Of a stretch of DNA of 64,000 bases, positions 1 to 7,905 are shown piece by piece. The position numbers and the translations under genes are program-made. Positions within the stretch are counted from its first letter, which is position 1. Every line of letters begins with the position of its first letter. Source of the stretch: Clostridia bacterium (lineage in GTDB: Bacteria > Bacillota > Clostridia > Christensenellales > Aristaeellaceae); the NCBI GenBank assembly GCA_017937505.1, contig JAGBDL010000193.1, forward strand, positions 1 to 64,000, given 5' to 3'. Below the pieces are notes generated by a model. The model was not told the origin of the DNA, did not search any database, and saw only the letters and a list, made by a program, of their open reading frames with translations.

Positions 1-13
1 AAGTCACTAAAAA

Positions 14-89
14 TGGTGACCCATTGGGGATTCGAACCCCAGGCACCCTGATTAAAAGTCAGGTGCTCTACCAGCTGAGCTAATGGATC
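14..89 (-). tRNA. tRNA-Lys (TTT)
   Basis: A complete cloverleaf reads on the minus strand. The 7-bp acceptor is GATCCAT/ATGGGTC, the anticodon loop carries TTT, the T loop is GGTTCGAATCC, and CCA is encoded at 14-16. It is the last tRNA of a four-gene cluster transcribed leftwards from the promoter at 402-430. Confidence 0.97.
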
Positions 90-92
90 AAA

Positions 93-168
93 TGGCTGGG
101 GTGGCAGGATTCGAACCTTGCGAATGCGGGAGTCAAAGTCCCGTGCCTTGCCGCTTGGCGACACCCCA
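93..168 (-). tRNA. tRNA-Gln (TTG)
   Basis: The acceptor TGGGGTG pairs with CACCCCA-side bases. The anticodon stem-loop CGGGA-CTTTGAC-TCCCG gives anticodon TTG, and CCA is encoded at 93-95. The U at position 1 is typical of bacterial tRNA-Gln. It is third in the tRNA cluster. Confidence 0.97.
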
Positions 169-196
169 ACGGAACCTGCATCCTGCAGCGAAAAAG

Positions 197-274
197 TGGG
201 GTGAGTACTGGGAGTCGAACCCAGGACCTCCAGAGCCACAATCTGGCGCTCTAACCAACTGAGCTATACCCACC
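197..274 (-). tRNA. tRNA-His (GTG)
   Basis: The acceptor GTGGGTA pairs with TACTCAC, and the anticodon is GTG. An extra G at position -1 (complement of 274) faces discriminator C (complement of 200), the identity element for histidine. CCA is encoded at 197-199. Confidence 0.96.
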
Positions 275-277
275 ACA

Positions 278-354
278 TGGCGCGCCTTAAGGGATTCGAA
301 CCCCTGGCCCACGGCTTAGAAGGCCGTTGCTCTATCCAACTGAGCTAAAGGCGC
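278..354 (-). tRNA. tRNA-Arg (TCT)
   Basis: The acceptor GCGCCTT pairs with AAGGCGC, the anticodon loop CTTCTAA gives TCT, and CCA is encoded at 278-280. It is the first tRNA after the promoter, so the transcript order is Arg-His-Gln-Lys. Confidence 0.97.
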
Positions 355-401
355 CCGGTTCTACTTCTCTAGCGCTGCGGCGTTCCCGCTGACGAATACT
401 G

Positions 402-430
402 ATTATACAGGATGGTGTGCATTCTGTCAA
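402..430 (-). promoter_or_regulatory. Promoter of the tRNA cluster
   Basis: Read on the minus strand there is a perfect TTGACA (425-430), a 17-bp spacer and a perfect TATAAT (402-407). It lies about 48 bp upstream of tRNA-Arg, as expected for a strong stable-RNA promoter. Confidence 0.9.
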
Positions 431-479
431 GCGCTTTTTCCCACTTTTTTGAACTTTTTCTTCCCTGCCGCCTTCCACT

Positions 480-965
480 TCACAGCAGAAAATTGGTCAC
501 GCGGCAGCGTCCCCTGTCGATCTCCAGCACGCTCGCCCTTGCCCTTCCTCCGCGGCAAGAATTGCCCGCCGAGCCGGGATTGAGCAGCAGCACGCCCTGC
601 GCCGTCTCGCACAGCGCCTCGTGCGTGTGGCCAAAGAGCGCAACCTGCGCCCCGCATTCCTGCGCCTTGTAGGCAAGGCCCATCAGGCTCACCAGCCGAT
701 GGCCGTGCGTCATGTAGATGCGCACGCCGCCCAGCTCGATGAGCATCTCCCACGGCAGCGCGCACGACTGGAAATAGTCGTTGTTGCCGCGAACGGCGTA
801 AAGCGCAGGCTGATTGGGCATGGCCGCCAGGCGCTCCTGAAGATGCTCCACGTCGCGCGCGACATCCCCCAGGAAGCATACCGCGTCCAGAGCGCCCATC
901 CTGTCCAGCAGCTCGTCGAGCGCCTCATGGTCGCCGTGGCTGTCCGAAAACACGCCCACGCGCAT
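480..965 (-). CDS. YfcE/MJ0936-family metallophosphoesterase
   Basis: 161-residue cytosolic phosphodiesterase of the calcineurin-like superfamily. The metal ligands of the family are in order: DSH at residues 8-10, GD at 33-34, GNND at 60-63, a His pair at 87/89 and GHTH at 112-115. Length is normal for YfcE-type enzymes, which cleave model phosphodiesters; the natural substrate is unknown. The start is the ATG at 965, which overlaps the rdgB stop codon (TGATG), so the two are translationally coupled. The pairing rdgB-yfcE is common in Clostridia. A longer in-frame extension upstream to 1076 is rejected because it lies inside rdgB. Confidence 0.93.
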   Translation of the reverse strand: MRVGVFSDSHGDHEALDELLDRMGALDAVCFLGDVARDVEHLQERLAAMPNQPALYAVRGNNDYFQSCALPWEMLIELGGVRIYMTHGHRLVSLMGLAYKAQECGAQVALFGHTHEALCETAQGVLLLNPGSAGNSCRGGRARASVLEIDRGRCRVTNFLL

Positions 966-1567
966 CAGGTTTCCTCCCCCCGCGCCGCCAGCACCGCCAT
1001 GATGCCGCGCTTTCTGTGGCTGATGGCGTTCTTGGTCTCCATGGACACCTCTGCGAACGTCTCGCCCGTCTCGCACTGGAACAGCGGATCATAGCCAAAG
1101 CCGCCCTGCCCCCTGCGCTCAAAGAGGATTTCGCCGTCGCAGGTGCCACGGCGGACGATCGGCGCCTTGCCCGGGCGCACCAGGGCGATCGCCGCCACAT
1201 AGCGGGCCGTCCTTGGCGCGGGCACATCCCTGAGGTTGGTCAGCAGCAGGTCGTTGTTGGCCTCATCGTCGCCATGGCGGCCGCAGTAGCGCGCGCTGTA
1301 CACGCCCGGCGCGCCGCCCAACGCGTCGACCTCCAGCCCGCTGTCATCCGCGATCGCCGCGCAGCCGGTGGCGTTCATCACATAGTTCGCCTTGATCAGC
1401 GCGTTCTCCTCAAACGTCGTGCCGTCCTCCTCGATGTCCGCATCGACGCCCGCGTCGCGCATGGAGACAATCTCGTACAGATGGCCGAGGATCGCGTCAA
1501 ACTCCTTCAGCTTGTTCCTGTTGTTGCTGGCCACGATCAGGCGTTCAGGCTTCCGCTTCTCTTCCAT
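965..1567 (-). CDS. rdgB: dITP/XTP pyrophosphatase (RdgB/HAM1)
   Basis: 200-residue house-cleaning enzyme that hydrolyses dITP, ITP and XTP to monophosphates plus PPi, keeping deaminated purines out of nucleic acid. Visible family motifs are the N-terminal SNNRNK (residues 14-19), EENALIKA, the catalytic ADDSGLEVDAL, GFGYDPLF and the C-terminal SHRKR. The ATG at 1567 is chosen because AAAGGGG lies just upstream and the family motif begins about 12 residues later; an upstream in-frame ATG at 1678 has no ribosome-binding site and lies before the promoter. It is followed by the coupled phosphoesterase gene. Confidence 0.96.
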   Translation of the reverse strand: MEEKRKPERLIVASNNRNKLKEFDAILGHLYEIVSMRDAGVDADIEEDGTTFEENALIKANYVMNATGCAAIADDSGLEVDALGGAPGVYSARYCGRHGDDEANNDLLLTNLRDVPAPRTARYVAAIALVRPGKAPIVRRGTCDGEILFERRGQGGFGYDPLFQCETGETFAEVSMETKNAISHRKRGIMAVLAARGEET

Positions 1568-1606
1568 ATTCTGTGCCCCTTTTCTTTGCTGAATCCGTAT
1601 GCTGAC

Positions 1607-1635
1607 AGTATACCATGAATTGAATTCTCTGACAA
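1607..1635 (-). promoter_or_regulatory. Promoter of rdgB
   Basis: On the minus strand TTGTCA (1630-1635), 17-bp spacer, TATACT (1607-1612), about 40 bp upstream of the chosen rdgB ATG. It supports the shorter start. Confidence 0.75.
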
Positions 1636-1704
1636 CTTTGATTGTCTGTCTTTTGCCGCAGTCGCTTTTTTGTTCCATGATCGTTCATGCTCCGGGGGCT
1701 TCTA

Positions 1705-1733
1705 TTGACTTTTTCAGAATATAATTATATAAT
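1705..1733 (+). promoter_or_regulatory. Promoter of the 1782 gene
   Basis: TTGACT (1705-1710), 17-bp spacer, TATAAT (1728-1733) in an AT-rich stretch, about 49 bp upstream of the ATG at 1782. Confidence 0.85.
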
Positions 1734-1781
1734 ATATACAGGATTGTAGACTTCCGACCTGCTTTTGAAAGGAGATAGCTT

Positions 1782-2171
1782 ATGGACTGTACCAACCTGC
1801 CATTGCTCCTGTTGGACAACGATGCGTTGAGCGCTGCTCTTGGCGTAGGCACGTTCAAATGCGAGTATCTCGACTTTGAAGAAGCGAAGGGAATTATCGA
1901 GACCTATGATTCAGAAGATGTGCTCAAGTGCTTTTCCGGTGCGTCGCTGGAATCCGTAATCTTTGACTATCTGGGCATCGAAAACCGTCACTTTGAGTAC
2001 GCAGAACCAAGAGAAATGTCCATCAATCAACATGCCATCGCTTTCAAGCTGTACATCACTCCCTCCGGTACGCAACCCATCATCAAAATCAAAACATCGG
2101 AATACGAAGCCGAAGCCAAAAAGATCCAGAACATCTACATTCACTGCCAGTATATCCATAGAGAACTGTAA
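1782..2171 (+). CDS. Conserved-looking hypothetical protein, 129 aa
   Basis: No family recognised. The gene is well supported: it has its own sigma-A promoter, a strong AAAGGAG seven bases before the ATG, and two terminator hairpins after the stop. The protein is acidic and soluble-looking, with no signal peptide, membrane segment or cysteine motif. The N-terminal half is rich in Asp/Glu/Leu and the C-terminal third (KLYITPSG... IIKIKTSEYEAEAKKIQ) looks alpha/beta. It is monocistronic, between two leftward genes, and lower in GC than its neighbours, which could reflect later acquisition. Confidence 0.75.
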   Translation: MDCTNLPLLLLDNDALSAALGVGTFKCEYLDFEEAKGIIETYDSEDVLKCFSGASLESVIFDYLGIENRHFEYAEPREMSINQHAIAFKLYITPSGTQPIIKIKTSEYEAEAKKIQNIYIHCQYIHREL

Positions 2172-2181
2172 ACTCGTTCTT

Positions 2182-2210
2182 CCGCCGGCAATGCCGGCGG
2201 ATTTGCCTTT
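2182..2210 (+). terminator. Terminator after the 1782 gene
   Basis: Perfect 8-bp stem CCGCCGGC-AAT-GCCGGCGG (2182-2200) followed by ATTTGCCTTT. Confidence 0.8.
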
Positions 2211-2219
2211 GATACCTGA

Positions 2220-2263
2220 ATCGCCCTGCTTTCATCATCTGAAAACAGGGCGATTTCATCTTT
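2220..2263. terminator. Second hairpin between convergent genes
   Basis: Stem ATCGCCCTG (2220-2228) pairs with CAGGGCGAT (2246-2254), with an inner TTTC/GAAA helix and TTCATCTTT after it. It can act as a back-up terminator for the rightward gene, and as a 3' hairpin for the leftward GerMN gene. Confidence 0.6.
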
Positions 2264-2274
2264 CTGGCATAGGT

Positions 2275-3327
2275 TTATTCGATGAGCATAACCTCCGGAA
2301 AGCTGTTCTCCACGTCCGCCGCCACGTTGGCAAACGTGGGCACATCGCTGACCGGCATCTGATACGGCTCACCGTCCACCAGAATTTTGACCTTCCTGAT
2401 GCCCGGGTAGCGCGTGCAGGTCATCATCAGCCCGCGCATCGCCTGCACGCCGCCGTCGCTCCGCTCAGCGATTTTCGTGAACTCCTTGGAGAAGTTGATC
2501 GTCACCACGCCGCCGCTGACGCTCACGCCCAGCAGCTGCACGTCGGCATCCAGCGGGGTTTCCAGACCGCTGTCCGCCTTCGGCCCGCGCAGGAACTCAA
2601 ACACCGCGGTCGCCACGTCGTCGTCCGAATACACCGTGCGCGACACCGGCACGAGCAGCCGCCCGTCCTGCGCCGGGAAATACATCTGCACCTCGCTCGC
2701 CCCGGCGAACGTCGCCGCCGACGGTTCCTCCTGATTGAGGCCCACGCGCGTGTAGGAGCCGGAGATGTTCGTGCCATGCGTCAGCGTGTCGCGCTTTTGC
2801 CCATCCACCAGGAAGTTCACGTCCTTGACCGTGTCAAACTCCGTCAGCGCCCAGACAATGGCCGTGCGCATGTTCTCCTCCTGCTGCTTGCTGCTGGCGG
2901 AGAGCGCCTCGCGCCCTAGATCCACGCGCGCATGCCCGTCCGCGATGTCCAGATCAAACGTCGTTCCCTCCGGCACCACGGGCGAAAGGCCCAGCCGCGC
3001 CGCGTCCATGTCGTTCCTCGCGCTCTGCACCATCAGTTCCAGCGTCGCCTTGGCGATGCCGTCCTGACGCAGCACGTCGCGCTGGACGGGCACGAGGTAT
3101 CCGTCCCCATCCTCGTAGTAGACGACCGTCTGCTGCATATCCTGTGCCGAGACGGACACGGCTGCCTGCGCCTGCGGAATGTCCTCAAGCGGCTCCTCAT
3201 ACGGCTCCCGCTCTGCATTCCGGCTTTGAAGGGACAACAGCAGCACCAGCGCGGCGCTGCATCCAATGAGCGTACGCTCGACATGTACCCGTCTGAATCG
3301 GATCTCCGGCATTTTCGGCCACTTCAT
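2275..3327 (-). CDS. GerMN-domain protein, membrane-anchored
   Basis: 350-residue protein with one N-terminal membrane segment (about residues 20-34, TLIGCSAALVLLLSL) and two GerMN (sporulation/germination) domains. The first spans about residues 65-200 and the second about 210-335; each has the VTINFSKEF or HARVDLG strand pattern of the family. In Bacillus subtilis GerM is needed for sporulation and germination and is linked to the SpoIIIA-SpoIIQ complex, so a spore-envelope role is inferred. There is no lipobox. The ATG at 3327 has AAGGGGTG upstream, while the GGAGG directly abutting it is too close to act; ATG at residue 6 is an alternative. Confidence 0.85.
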   Translation of the reverse strand: MKWPKMPEIRFRRVHVERTLIGCSAALVLLLSLQSRNAEREPYEEPLEDIPQAQAAVSVSAQDMQQTVVYYEDGDGYLVPVQRDVLRQDGIAKATLELMVQSARNDMDAARLGLSPVVPEGTTFDLDIADGHARVDLGREALSASSKQQEENMRTAIVWALTEFDTVKDVNFLVDGQKRDTLTHGTNISGSYTRVGLNQEEPSAATFAGASEVQMYFPAQDGRLLVPVSRTVYSDDDVATAVFEFLRGPKADSGLETPLDADVQLLGVSVSGGVVTINFSKEFTKIAERSDGGVQAMRGLMMTCTRYPGIRKVKILVDGEPYQMPVSDVPTFANVAADVENSFPEVMLIE

Positions 3328-3481
3328 CCTCCATCACCCCTTGCCCTTTCTTCCGCTTGAGTGTATTCCTGCGCATGCGCCTGCATGCCATTTCCTGCGC
3401 GCGCTTTTGGGTTTGCTTCTCTCCGCGCGGCATGCTATAATGATGAAGCTGATTTTTGGAATTCCCAAGGAGGTTTTTCAT

Positions 3482-5224
3482 ATGCCCATGGACGGCGTGA
3501 TGCTCGGCTTTGTCGCGCGCGAGCTCGACCAGAAACTCAGGGACGGGCGCGTGGACCGCGTCATCCAGCCCGAGCGGGACGAAATTCACCTGCTCATCCG
3601 CGCGCAGGGCGCGAACCACCGTCTGGTGCTCAGCGCCTCAGCCAACGCCGCGCGCGTCCATCTGAGCGAGCACGCCAAAACCGGCCCGATGGAACCACCC
3701 ATGTTCTGCATGCTGCTGCGCAAATATCTCGCCTCCGGCCGCGTGCAGGCCGTGCGCCGCGTGGCGGGCGACCGCATTCTGGAGATTGAGATTCAGGCGC
3801 TCAGCGAGATGGGCGATCCGGTCACGCGCACGCTGGTCGTTGAGATCATGGGCCGCCATTCCAACATCATCCTGCGTGGCGGCGACGGGCGCATTCTGGA
3901 CGCGGCGCGCCACATCGGCGAGGACATTTCCCGCGTGCGCCAGGTGCTCCCCGGCCTGCACTACGCCTATCCGCCCGCCCAGGGCAAGCTGAATCCGGAG
4001 ACGGCGACGGCGCAGGAGATCGCCCGGCGCCTTGCCGAAACCGGCGGCAAGCTGGACAAGGCCATCGGCGCCTGCATTGCAGGCTTCTCCCCGCAGGCTT
4101 CCCGCGAGGCCTGCGCGCGCATCGGGCTGGACGCCTCCGCGCTCCTTCAGGATCTTGACATCGAGCGCACCGCTGCGCAGCTGCGCGCCTATCTCGAGGC
4201 CATGCCGCAGATGGGGCCGTGCGTGATCACCCTCGCGGAGGACGGTTCCCCGGCAGACGTATATCCCTTTGCCCAGCTGCATCTGCCGCTGGCAAAGACG
4301 GCGCAATTCGACGGTCCCAGCGCCGCGCTGGACGCGTACTTTTACGAGCGCGACCGGCGCGACCGCATGAACCAGCGCGCCAGCTCCCTCGCGCACACGC
4401 TCAAGAACCACATCGAGCGCTGCGAAAAGAAGATCGCGATTCAGAACGAGGCGCTGGAGAGCGCGGCGCGCATGGAGGAATACCGCCAGAAGGGCGAGCT
4501 GATTCAGGCGAACCTCTACCGGCTGAAGAAGGGCGAGCCCGTCGCGCGCGTGGAGAACTTCTACTCCGAGGCCTGCGAGCCGGTCGATATCCCCATGGAC
4601 GTGTCCCTCTCGCCCGCGCAGAATGCCCAGCGCTACTTCAAGCTCTACCAGAAGGCGCGGGGCGCGCGCACGCTGGCCGCTGAGCAGAAGGCCAAAACCG
4701 AGCAGGAGCTTGCGTATCTGGAGCAGATGGAGGATGATCTGCGCAAGTGCACGGACGCTGCAGGCCTTGCCGAGCTGCGGGGCATGCTGGAGCAGTCCGG
4801 TCATGTGCGCCGCGCGGTCTCCCGCGTAAAGCCGCGCAAGGAAGCGCCATCCCAGCCGATGAAGTTTGTCTCCAGCGACGGCATCGAGATCGAGGTCGGC
4901 AAGAACGCCCTGCAAAACGAGCGCCTGACCATGGGCGCCCGTGGCGACGAGCTCTGGCTGCACGCGCAGAAGATGCCCGGCTCGCATGTACTGGTGCACG
5001 CTGCCGATGTACCGGAATCAACGCTTGAGGAAGCCGCAATGCTGGCGGCGTATTACTCCAAGGGCGTACGCTCCGCGCAGGTACCCATCGATGCGACGCT
5101 GCGCCGCTACATCAAAAAGCCCGGCGGCACGCCCGCAGGCTTTGTCATCTACACGCACCAGCGAACGCTCTACATCACGCCAGACGAGTCGGCAGTAAAG
5201 AAGATCAAGTGTGTTCGGGAATAA
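3482..5224 (+). CDS. rqcH: Ribosome quality control protein RqcH (NFACT family)
   Basis: 580-residue Rqc2/NEMF homologue that binds stalled 50S subunits carrying peptidyl-tRNA and adds C-terminal alanine tails. The NFACT-N domain contains MLLRKYL (residues 77-83) and the Asp97-Arg98 pair (GDR), exactly where the alanine-tailing residues lie in B. subtilis RqcH. Next come a HhH-like segment, a long coiled coil (about 285-440) and the C-terminal NFACT-R domain with ELWLHAQKMPGSHV. The start is the ATG at 3482, preceded by AAGGAGG with good spacing; the frame stays open upstream but without a start signal. Older annotations call this a fibronectin-binding protein. Confidence 0.95.
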   Translation: MPMDGVMLGFVARELDQKLRDGRVDRVIQPERDEIHLLIRAQGANHRLVLSASANAARVHLSEHAKTGPMEPPMFCMLLRKYLASGRVQAVRRVAGDRILEIEIQALSEMGDPVTRTLVVEIMGRHSNIILRGGDGRILDAARHIGEDISRVRQVLPGLHYAYPPAQGKLNPETATAQEIARRLAETGGKLDKAIGACIAGFSPQASREACARIGLDASALLQDLDIERTAAQLRAYLEAMPQMGPCVITLAEDGSPADVYPFAQLHLPLAKTAQFDGPSAALDAYFYERDRRDRMNQRASSLAHTLKNHIERCEKKIAIQNEALESAARMEEYRQKGELIQANLYRLKKGEPVARVENFYSEACEPVDIPMDVSLSPAQNAQRYFKLYQKARGARTLAAEQKAKTEQELAYLEQMEDDLRKCTDAAGLAELRGMLEQSGHVRRAVSRVKPRKEAPSQPMKFVSSDGIEIEVGKNALQNERLTMGARGDELWLHAQKMPGSHVLVHAADVPESTLEEAAMLAAYYSKGVRSAQVPIDATLRRYIKKPGGTPAGFVIYTHQRTLYITPDESAVKKIKCVRE

Positions 5225-5233
5225 CTGCATCAG

Positions 5234-5270
5234 AAAGACGCACCGTGAAAAACAGTGCGTCTTTTGATTG
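5234..5270. terminator. Terminator between rqcH and the merR gene
   Basis: Stem AAAGACGCAC (5234-5243) pairs with GTGCGTCTTT (5255-5264), then a T-rich tail. It can serve both converging genes. Confidence 0.85.
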
Positions 5271-5292
5271 TTCCATTGACCAGAATGCGGGA

Positions 5293-6114
5293 TTATGCTT
5301 CCTTTCTCACCGGATAACAGACCTCGGTAACAAACTCGTTCGGGTCATCCGTCTCATGCGGGCTGACATAGTAGATGTTGAACGCCGGGCCGTCAAACGC
5401 GTATCCGTTGTCCGTCACCCAGCTGGCGACCGCCGTCATCACCACGTCCAGCTGGCTATATGGGCCTTTGCAGGTCGCCGAGGCAACCGTCACCGGCGGC
5501 AGCGTCCTGAATTTGACGTGCTCCGTATCCGGATAGCGCCCCTTCACCGTCTTCTGCGCCTCCACGTCGATGTCATATTCCCTGTATTCCTTGTCGTGAT
5601 AGACCACGCAGCAATAGCAGGGATCATCCGGCACGATGTTCAGCGGCGCCGTCTCGCGCACAAGGGTGCTCCAGAGCAGGCTTTCCGCGTCGTATGTCGG
5701 GATATTCATGCGCATCGTCGCCGCATAGCGTTCCGGAAAAGTCTTGAGGGTCACATCGTATTGCATGGTATCATCGTCCTTTCTTAGCCGTTCCAAGGCT
5801 GTTTCAAGGAGCCGTATCCGCCTCTCCATCTGCCGGAGCTCGTCCTGCAGTGCCGCCTTCTTGTCCATCAGCCGCGCTTCCAGCGCCGTCTTGTCGTCAT
5901 AGCCGTCAATCAGCGCGCGGATGTCCGCCAGGCCGAAGCCCATGTCCTTGAGCGACGCAATCCGGCCCGCCACGGGCAGCTGCTTTTCGCTGTAATAGCG
6001 ATAGCCGGTCAATGCGTCCGTCTCCGTCGGGCGAAGCAGACCGATCTCGTCGTAGTGACGAAGCATACGGATACTGACTCTGGTCAGCTTGGAGAATTCT
6101 CCGATTTTCAGCAT
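5293..6114 (-). CDS. MerR-family regulator with GyrI-like ligand domain
   Basis: 273-residue transcription factor of the BmrR/TipA type. Residues 1-70 form the winged helix (KIGEFSKLTRVSIRMLRHYDEIGLL then TGYRYYS); residues 75-115 form the dimer coiled coil (EARLMDKKAALQDELRQMERR); residues about 120-273 are a GyrI-like small-molecule domain ending in TEVCYPVRKE. Such proteins twist 19-bp-spaced promoters when bound to cationic drugs. Its own promoter has a 19-bp spacer, which suggests autoregulation. The ATG at 6114 is preferred over 6129 because GAGG lies seven bases upstream. No drug pump is adjacent, so the inducer is unknown. Confidence 0.88.
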   Translation of the reverse strand: MLKIGEFSKLTRVSIRMLRHYDEIGLLRPTETDALTGYRYYSEKQLPVAGRIASLKDMGFGLADIRALIDGYDDKTALEARLMDKKAALQDELRQMERRIRLLETALERLRKDDDTMQYDVTLKTFPERYAATMRMNIPTYDAESLLWSTLVRETAPLNIVPDDPCYCCVVYHDKEYREYDIDVEAQKTVKGRYPDTEHVKFRTLPPVTVASATCKGPYSQLDVVMTAVASWVTDNGYAFDGPAFNIYYVSPHETDDPNEFVTEVCYPVRKEA

Positions 6115-6154
6115 TAGGATCCCTCGCAAACCTGTTTTCTGAGCTCATGCGCCC

Positions 6155-6185
6155 ATTTTACGGCCTGCCACAATGAGAGAGTCAA
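6155..6185 (-). promoter_or_regulatory. Promoter of the merR gene, 19-bp spacer
   Basis: On the minus strand TTGACT (6180-6185), a 19-bp spacer and TAAAAT (6155-6160). An overlong spacer is the hallmark of MerR-controlled promoters. No clear dyad is visible in the spacer, so this is inference. Confidence 0.6.
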
Positions 6186-6204
6186 GCCCCTTTCGTCATG
6201 AACA

Positions 6205-6234
6205 TAAGAAAAACCTCCCCGAAAATCGGAGAGG
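6205..6234 (-). terminator. Terminator of the iron-type ABC operon
   Basis: Read leftwards, CCTCTCCGA pairs with TCGGGGAGG (one G-T pair), followed by TTTTTCTT (6205-6213). Confidence 0.85.
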
Positions 6235-6243
6235 CTTTGCTGT

Positions 6244-7905
6244 TTAAACGATCTTGACCTTGCCCTTCGTGGCCCTGAACACGATCAGCATCGAGATGAC
6301 CGTCGTCACCGAGAGGATCGTCGCCAGCGCCGCGGCGGTGCCGTCGCTCATGCGGACGACCTCCTGATAGATCGCGACCGCGATCGTCGAGGTCTTGCCC
6401 GAGTAGAGCATGATGGAGCTGGACAGCTCGTTGATGCAGGTGATCCAGCTGAGCACCGCGCCGGACATGATGCCCGGCAGCATCATGCGCGCCGTCATCG
6501 TGAAGAACGTCTTCATCGGCGATACGCCCAGGTTGATGGACGCCTCCTCCACCGACGGATCCATCTGGTACAGGAACGCGCTGCCCGAGCGCACGGTATA
6601 CGGCAGCTTGCGCACGATGTAGGAGATGATCATGATCGCCGCCGTGCCCACCAGGATCAGCGGCTTGCGGTTGAACGCCACGATGAGGCCGATACCCAGA
6701 ACAGAGCCCGGAATCACATACGGGAACATGATCAGCGTGTCGATGACGGTCGCCGCCTTGCCCTTCTTGCGCACCAGAACATAGGAAATCAGAATGCCCA
6801 GAATGACGATGAACACAATCGCCACCAGCGAGAACGCGTAGGTGTTGAAGATGTTCTGGCCCAGACGCTTGAGGATGGCGCGGTAGTTGTTGAGGTTGAC
6901 GCCCTGCACCACGCCCGAGAAGCTGCGCTCCACGAACGACTGGCACACCACCACGAGCTGCGGCAGCAGCGCGAAGAAGATGACCAGATACACCGGGAAG
7001 GACGCCAGGAAGCGCTTCGCGCCGTGCAGCTGCGTCTCCTGCGGCGGGCGCAGCGTGCTCATGGTGTAGTTCTTCTTCTCCACCACCAGCTTCTGAAGCG
7101 CCAGCATGACCATCGAGCAGGCCACGATGACGACCGACAGCGCGGAGGCCATGTACGGGTCCGTCGCGCTCTCGGACATGTACTCATTGTACACGAGCAC
7201 CGGCAGCACGGTATAGCCCTCGCCCAGCAGCATCGGCGTGCCGAAGTCCGCCAGACAGGTCATGAACACCATGATGCAGCCAGCCAGAATGGACGGCAGC
7301 ACGACCGGCAGCGTGATGGTCATGATGCGTTTGAGCTTGTTCATGCCCAGGTTCTCCGCCGCCTCCTCCAGCGAGGAGTCGATGCTGTTCATCGCGCCGG
7401 AAGTGTACAGATACACATACGGGAACAGGTGGAGCGTGAACACGAAGATGATGCCGTTTCGACCGTAGATCGTGGGCGCGGGCAAGCCCAGCGCCGAGAG
7501 TGCCTGCGTCACCAGGCCGTTGCGGCCCAGCAGCACGATCCAGGAATACGCGCCGATGAACGGCGGGCTCATCAGCGACAGGATGATGAACACGTGCAGG
7601 ACGTTCTTGCCCAGCACGTTGTAGCGCGTCATGACGTACGCGATGAACACGCCGATGACGCAGGCAAACAGCGTCGTGAACGAGCAGATGACCAGCGAGC
7701 GCAGCAGCGTGCGGTAATAGTATTTCTTGGTGAAGAAGCGCTGGAAGTTGTACAGCGTGACGCCCTCCACCTTGCTGGAAAAGACGCTCTTGGTCAGGAT
7801 GGTGTAGAACGGATAGACGATAAACAGACACAGCGCGAGGATGACGCCGGCCTTGACGAAAAACCAGAAGTCGAGCTTGATCTTCCGGCGCGGGCGATCC
7901 GTCAC
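6244..7905 (-). CDS. ABC transporter permease, two-domain FbpB type
   Basis: 553-residue inner-membrane permease with two BPD_transp_1 halves (about residues 15-270 and 300-550) and roughly twelve membrane segments. The EAA loops that contact the ATPase are EEAAENLGMNKLKRI near residue 180 and EEASINLGVSPMKTF near 455. Fused permeases of this size belong to ferric-iron (FbpB/SfuB) and 2-aminoethylphosphonate-type importers. It starts with GTG in a GTGA overlap with the stop of the ATPase gene, so the two are translationally coupled. Last gene of the operon. Confidence 0.9.
   Translation of the reverse strand: MTDRPRRKIKLDFWFFVKAGVILALCLFIVYPFYTILTKSVFSSKVEGVTLYNFQRFFTKKYYYRTLLRSLVICSFTTLFACVIGVFIAYVMTRYNVLGKNVLHVFIILSLMSPPFIGAYSWIVLLGRNGLVTQALSALGLPAPTIYGRNGIIFVFTLHLFPYVYLYTSGAMNSIDSSLEEAAENLGMNKLKRIMTITLPVVLPSILAGCIMVFMTCLADFGTPMLLGEGYTVLPVLVYNEYMSESATDPYMASALSVVIVACSMVMLALQKLVVEKKNYTMSTLRPPQETQLHGAKRFLASFPVYLVIFFALLPQLVVVCQSFVERSFSGVVQGVNLNNYRAILKRLGQNIFNTYAFSLVAIVFIVILGILISYVLVRKKGKAATVIDTLIMFPYVIPGSVLGIGLIVAFNRKPLILVGTAAIMIISYIVRKLPYTVRSGSAFLYQMDPSVEEASINLGVSPMKTFFTMTARMMLPGIMSGAVLSWITCINELSSSIMLYSGKTSTIAVAIYQEVVRMSDGTAAALATILSVTTVISMLIVFRATKGKVKIV

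Noticed and set aside
3266-3481. A 72-residue N-terminal extension of RqcH.
   Set aside because: It overlaps the divergent GerMN start, and AAGGAGG stands in front of the ATG at 3482, which matches family N-termini.
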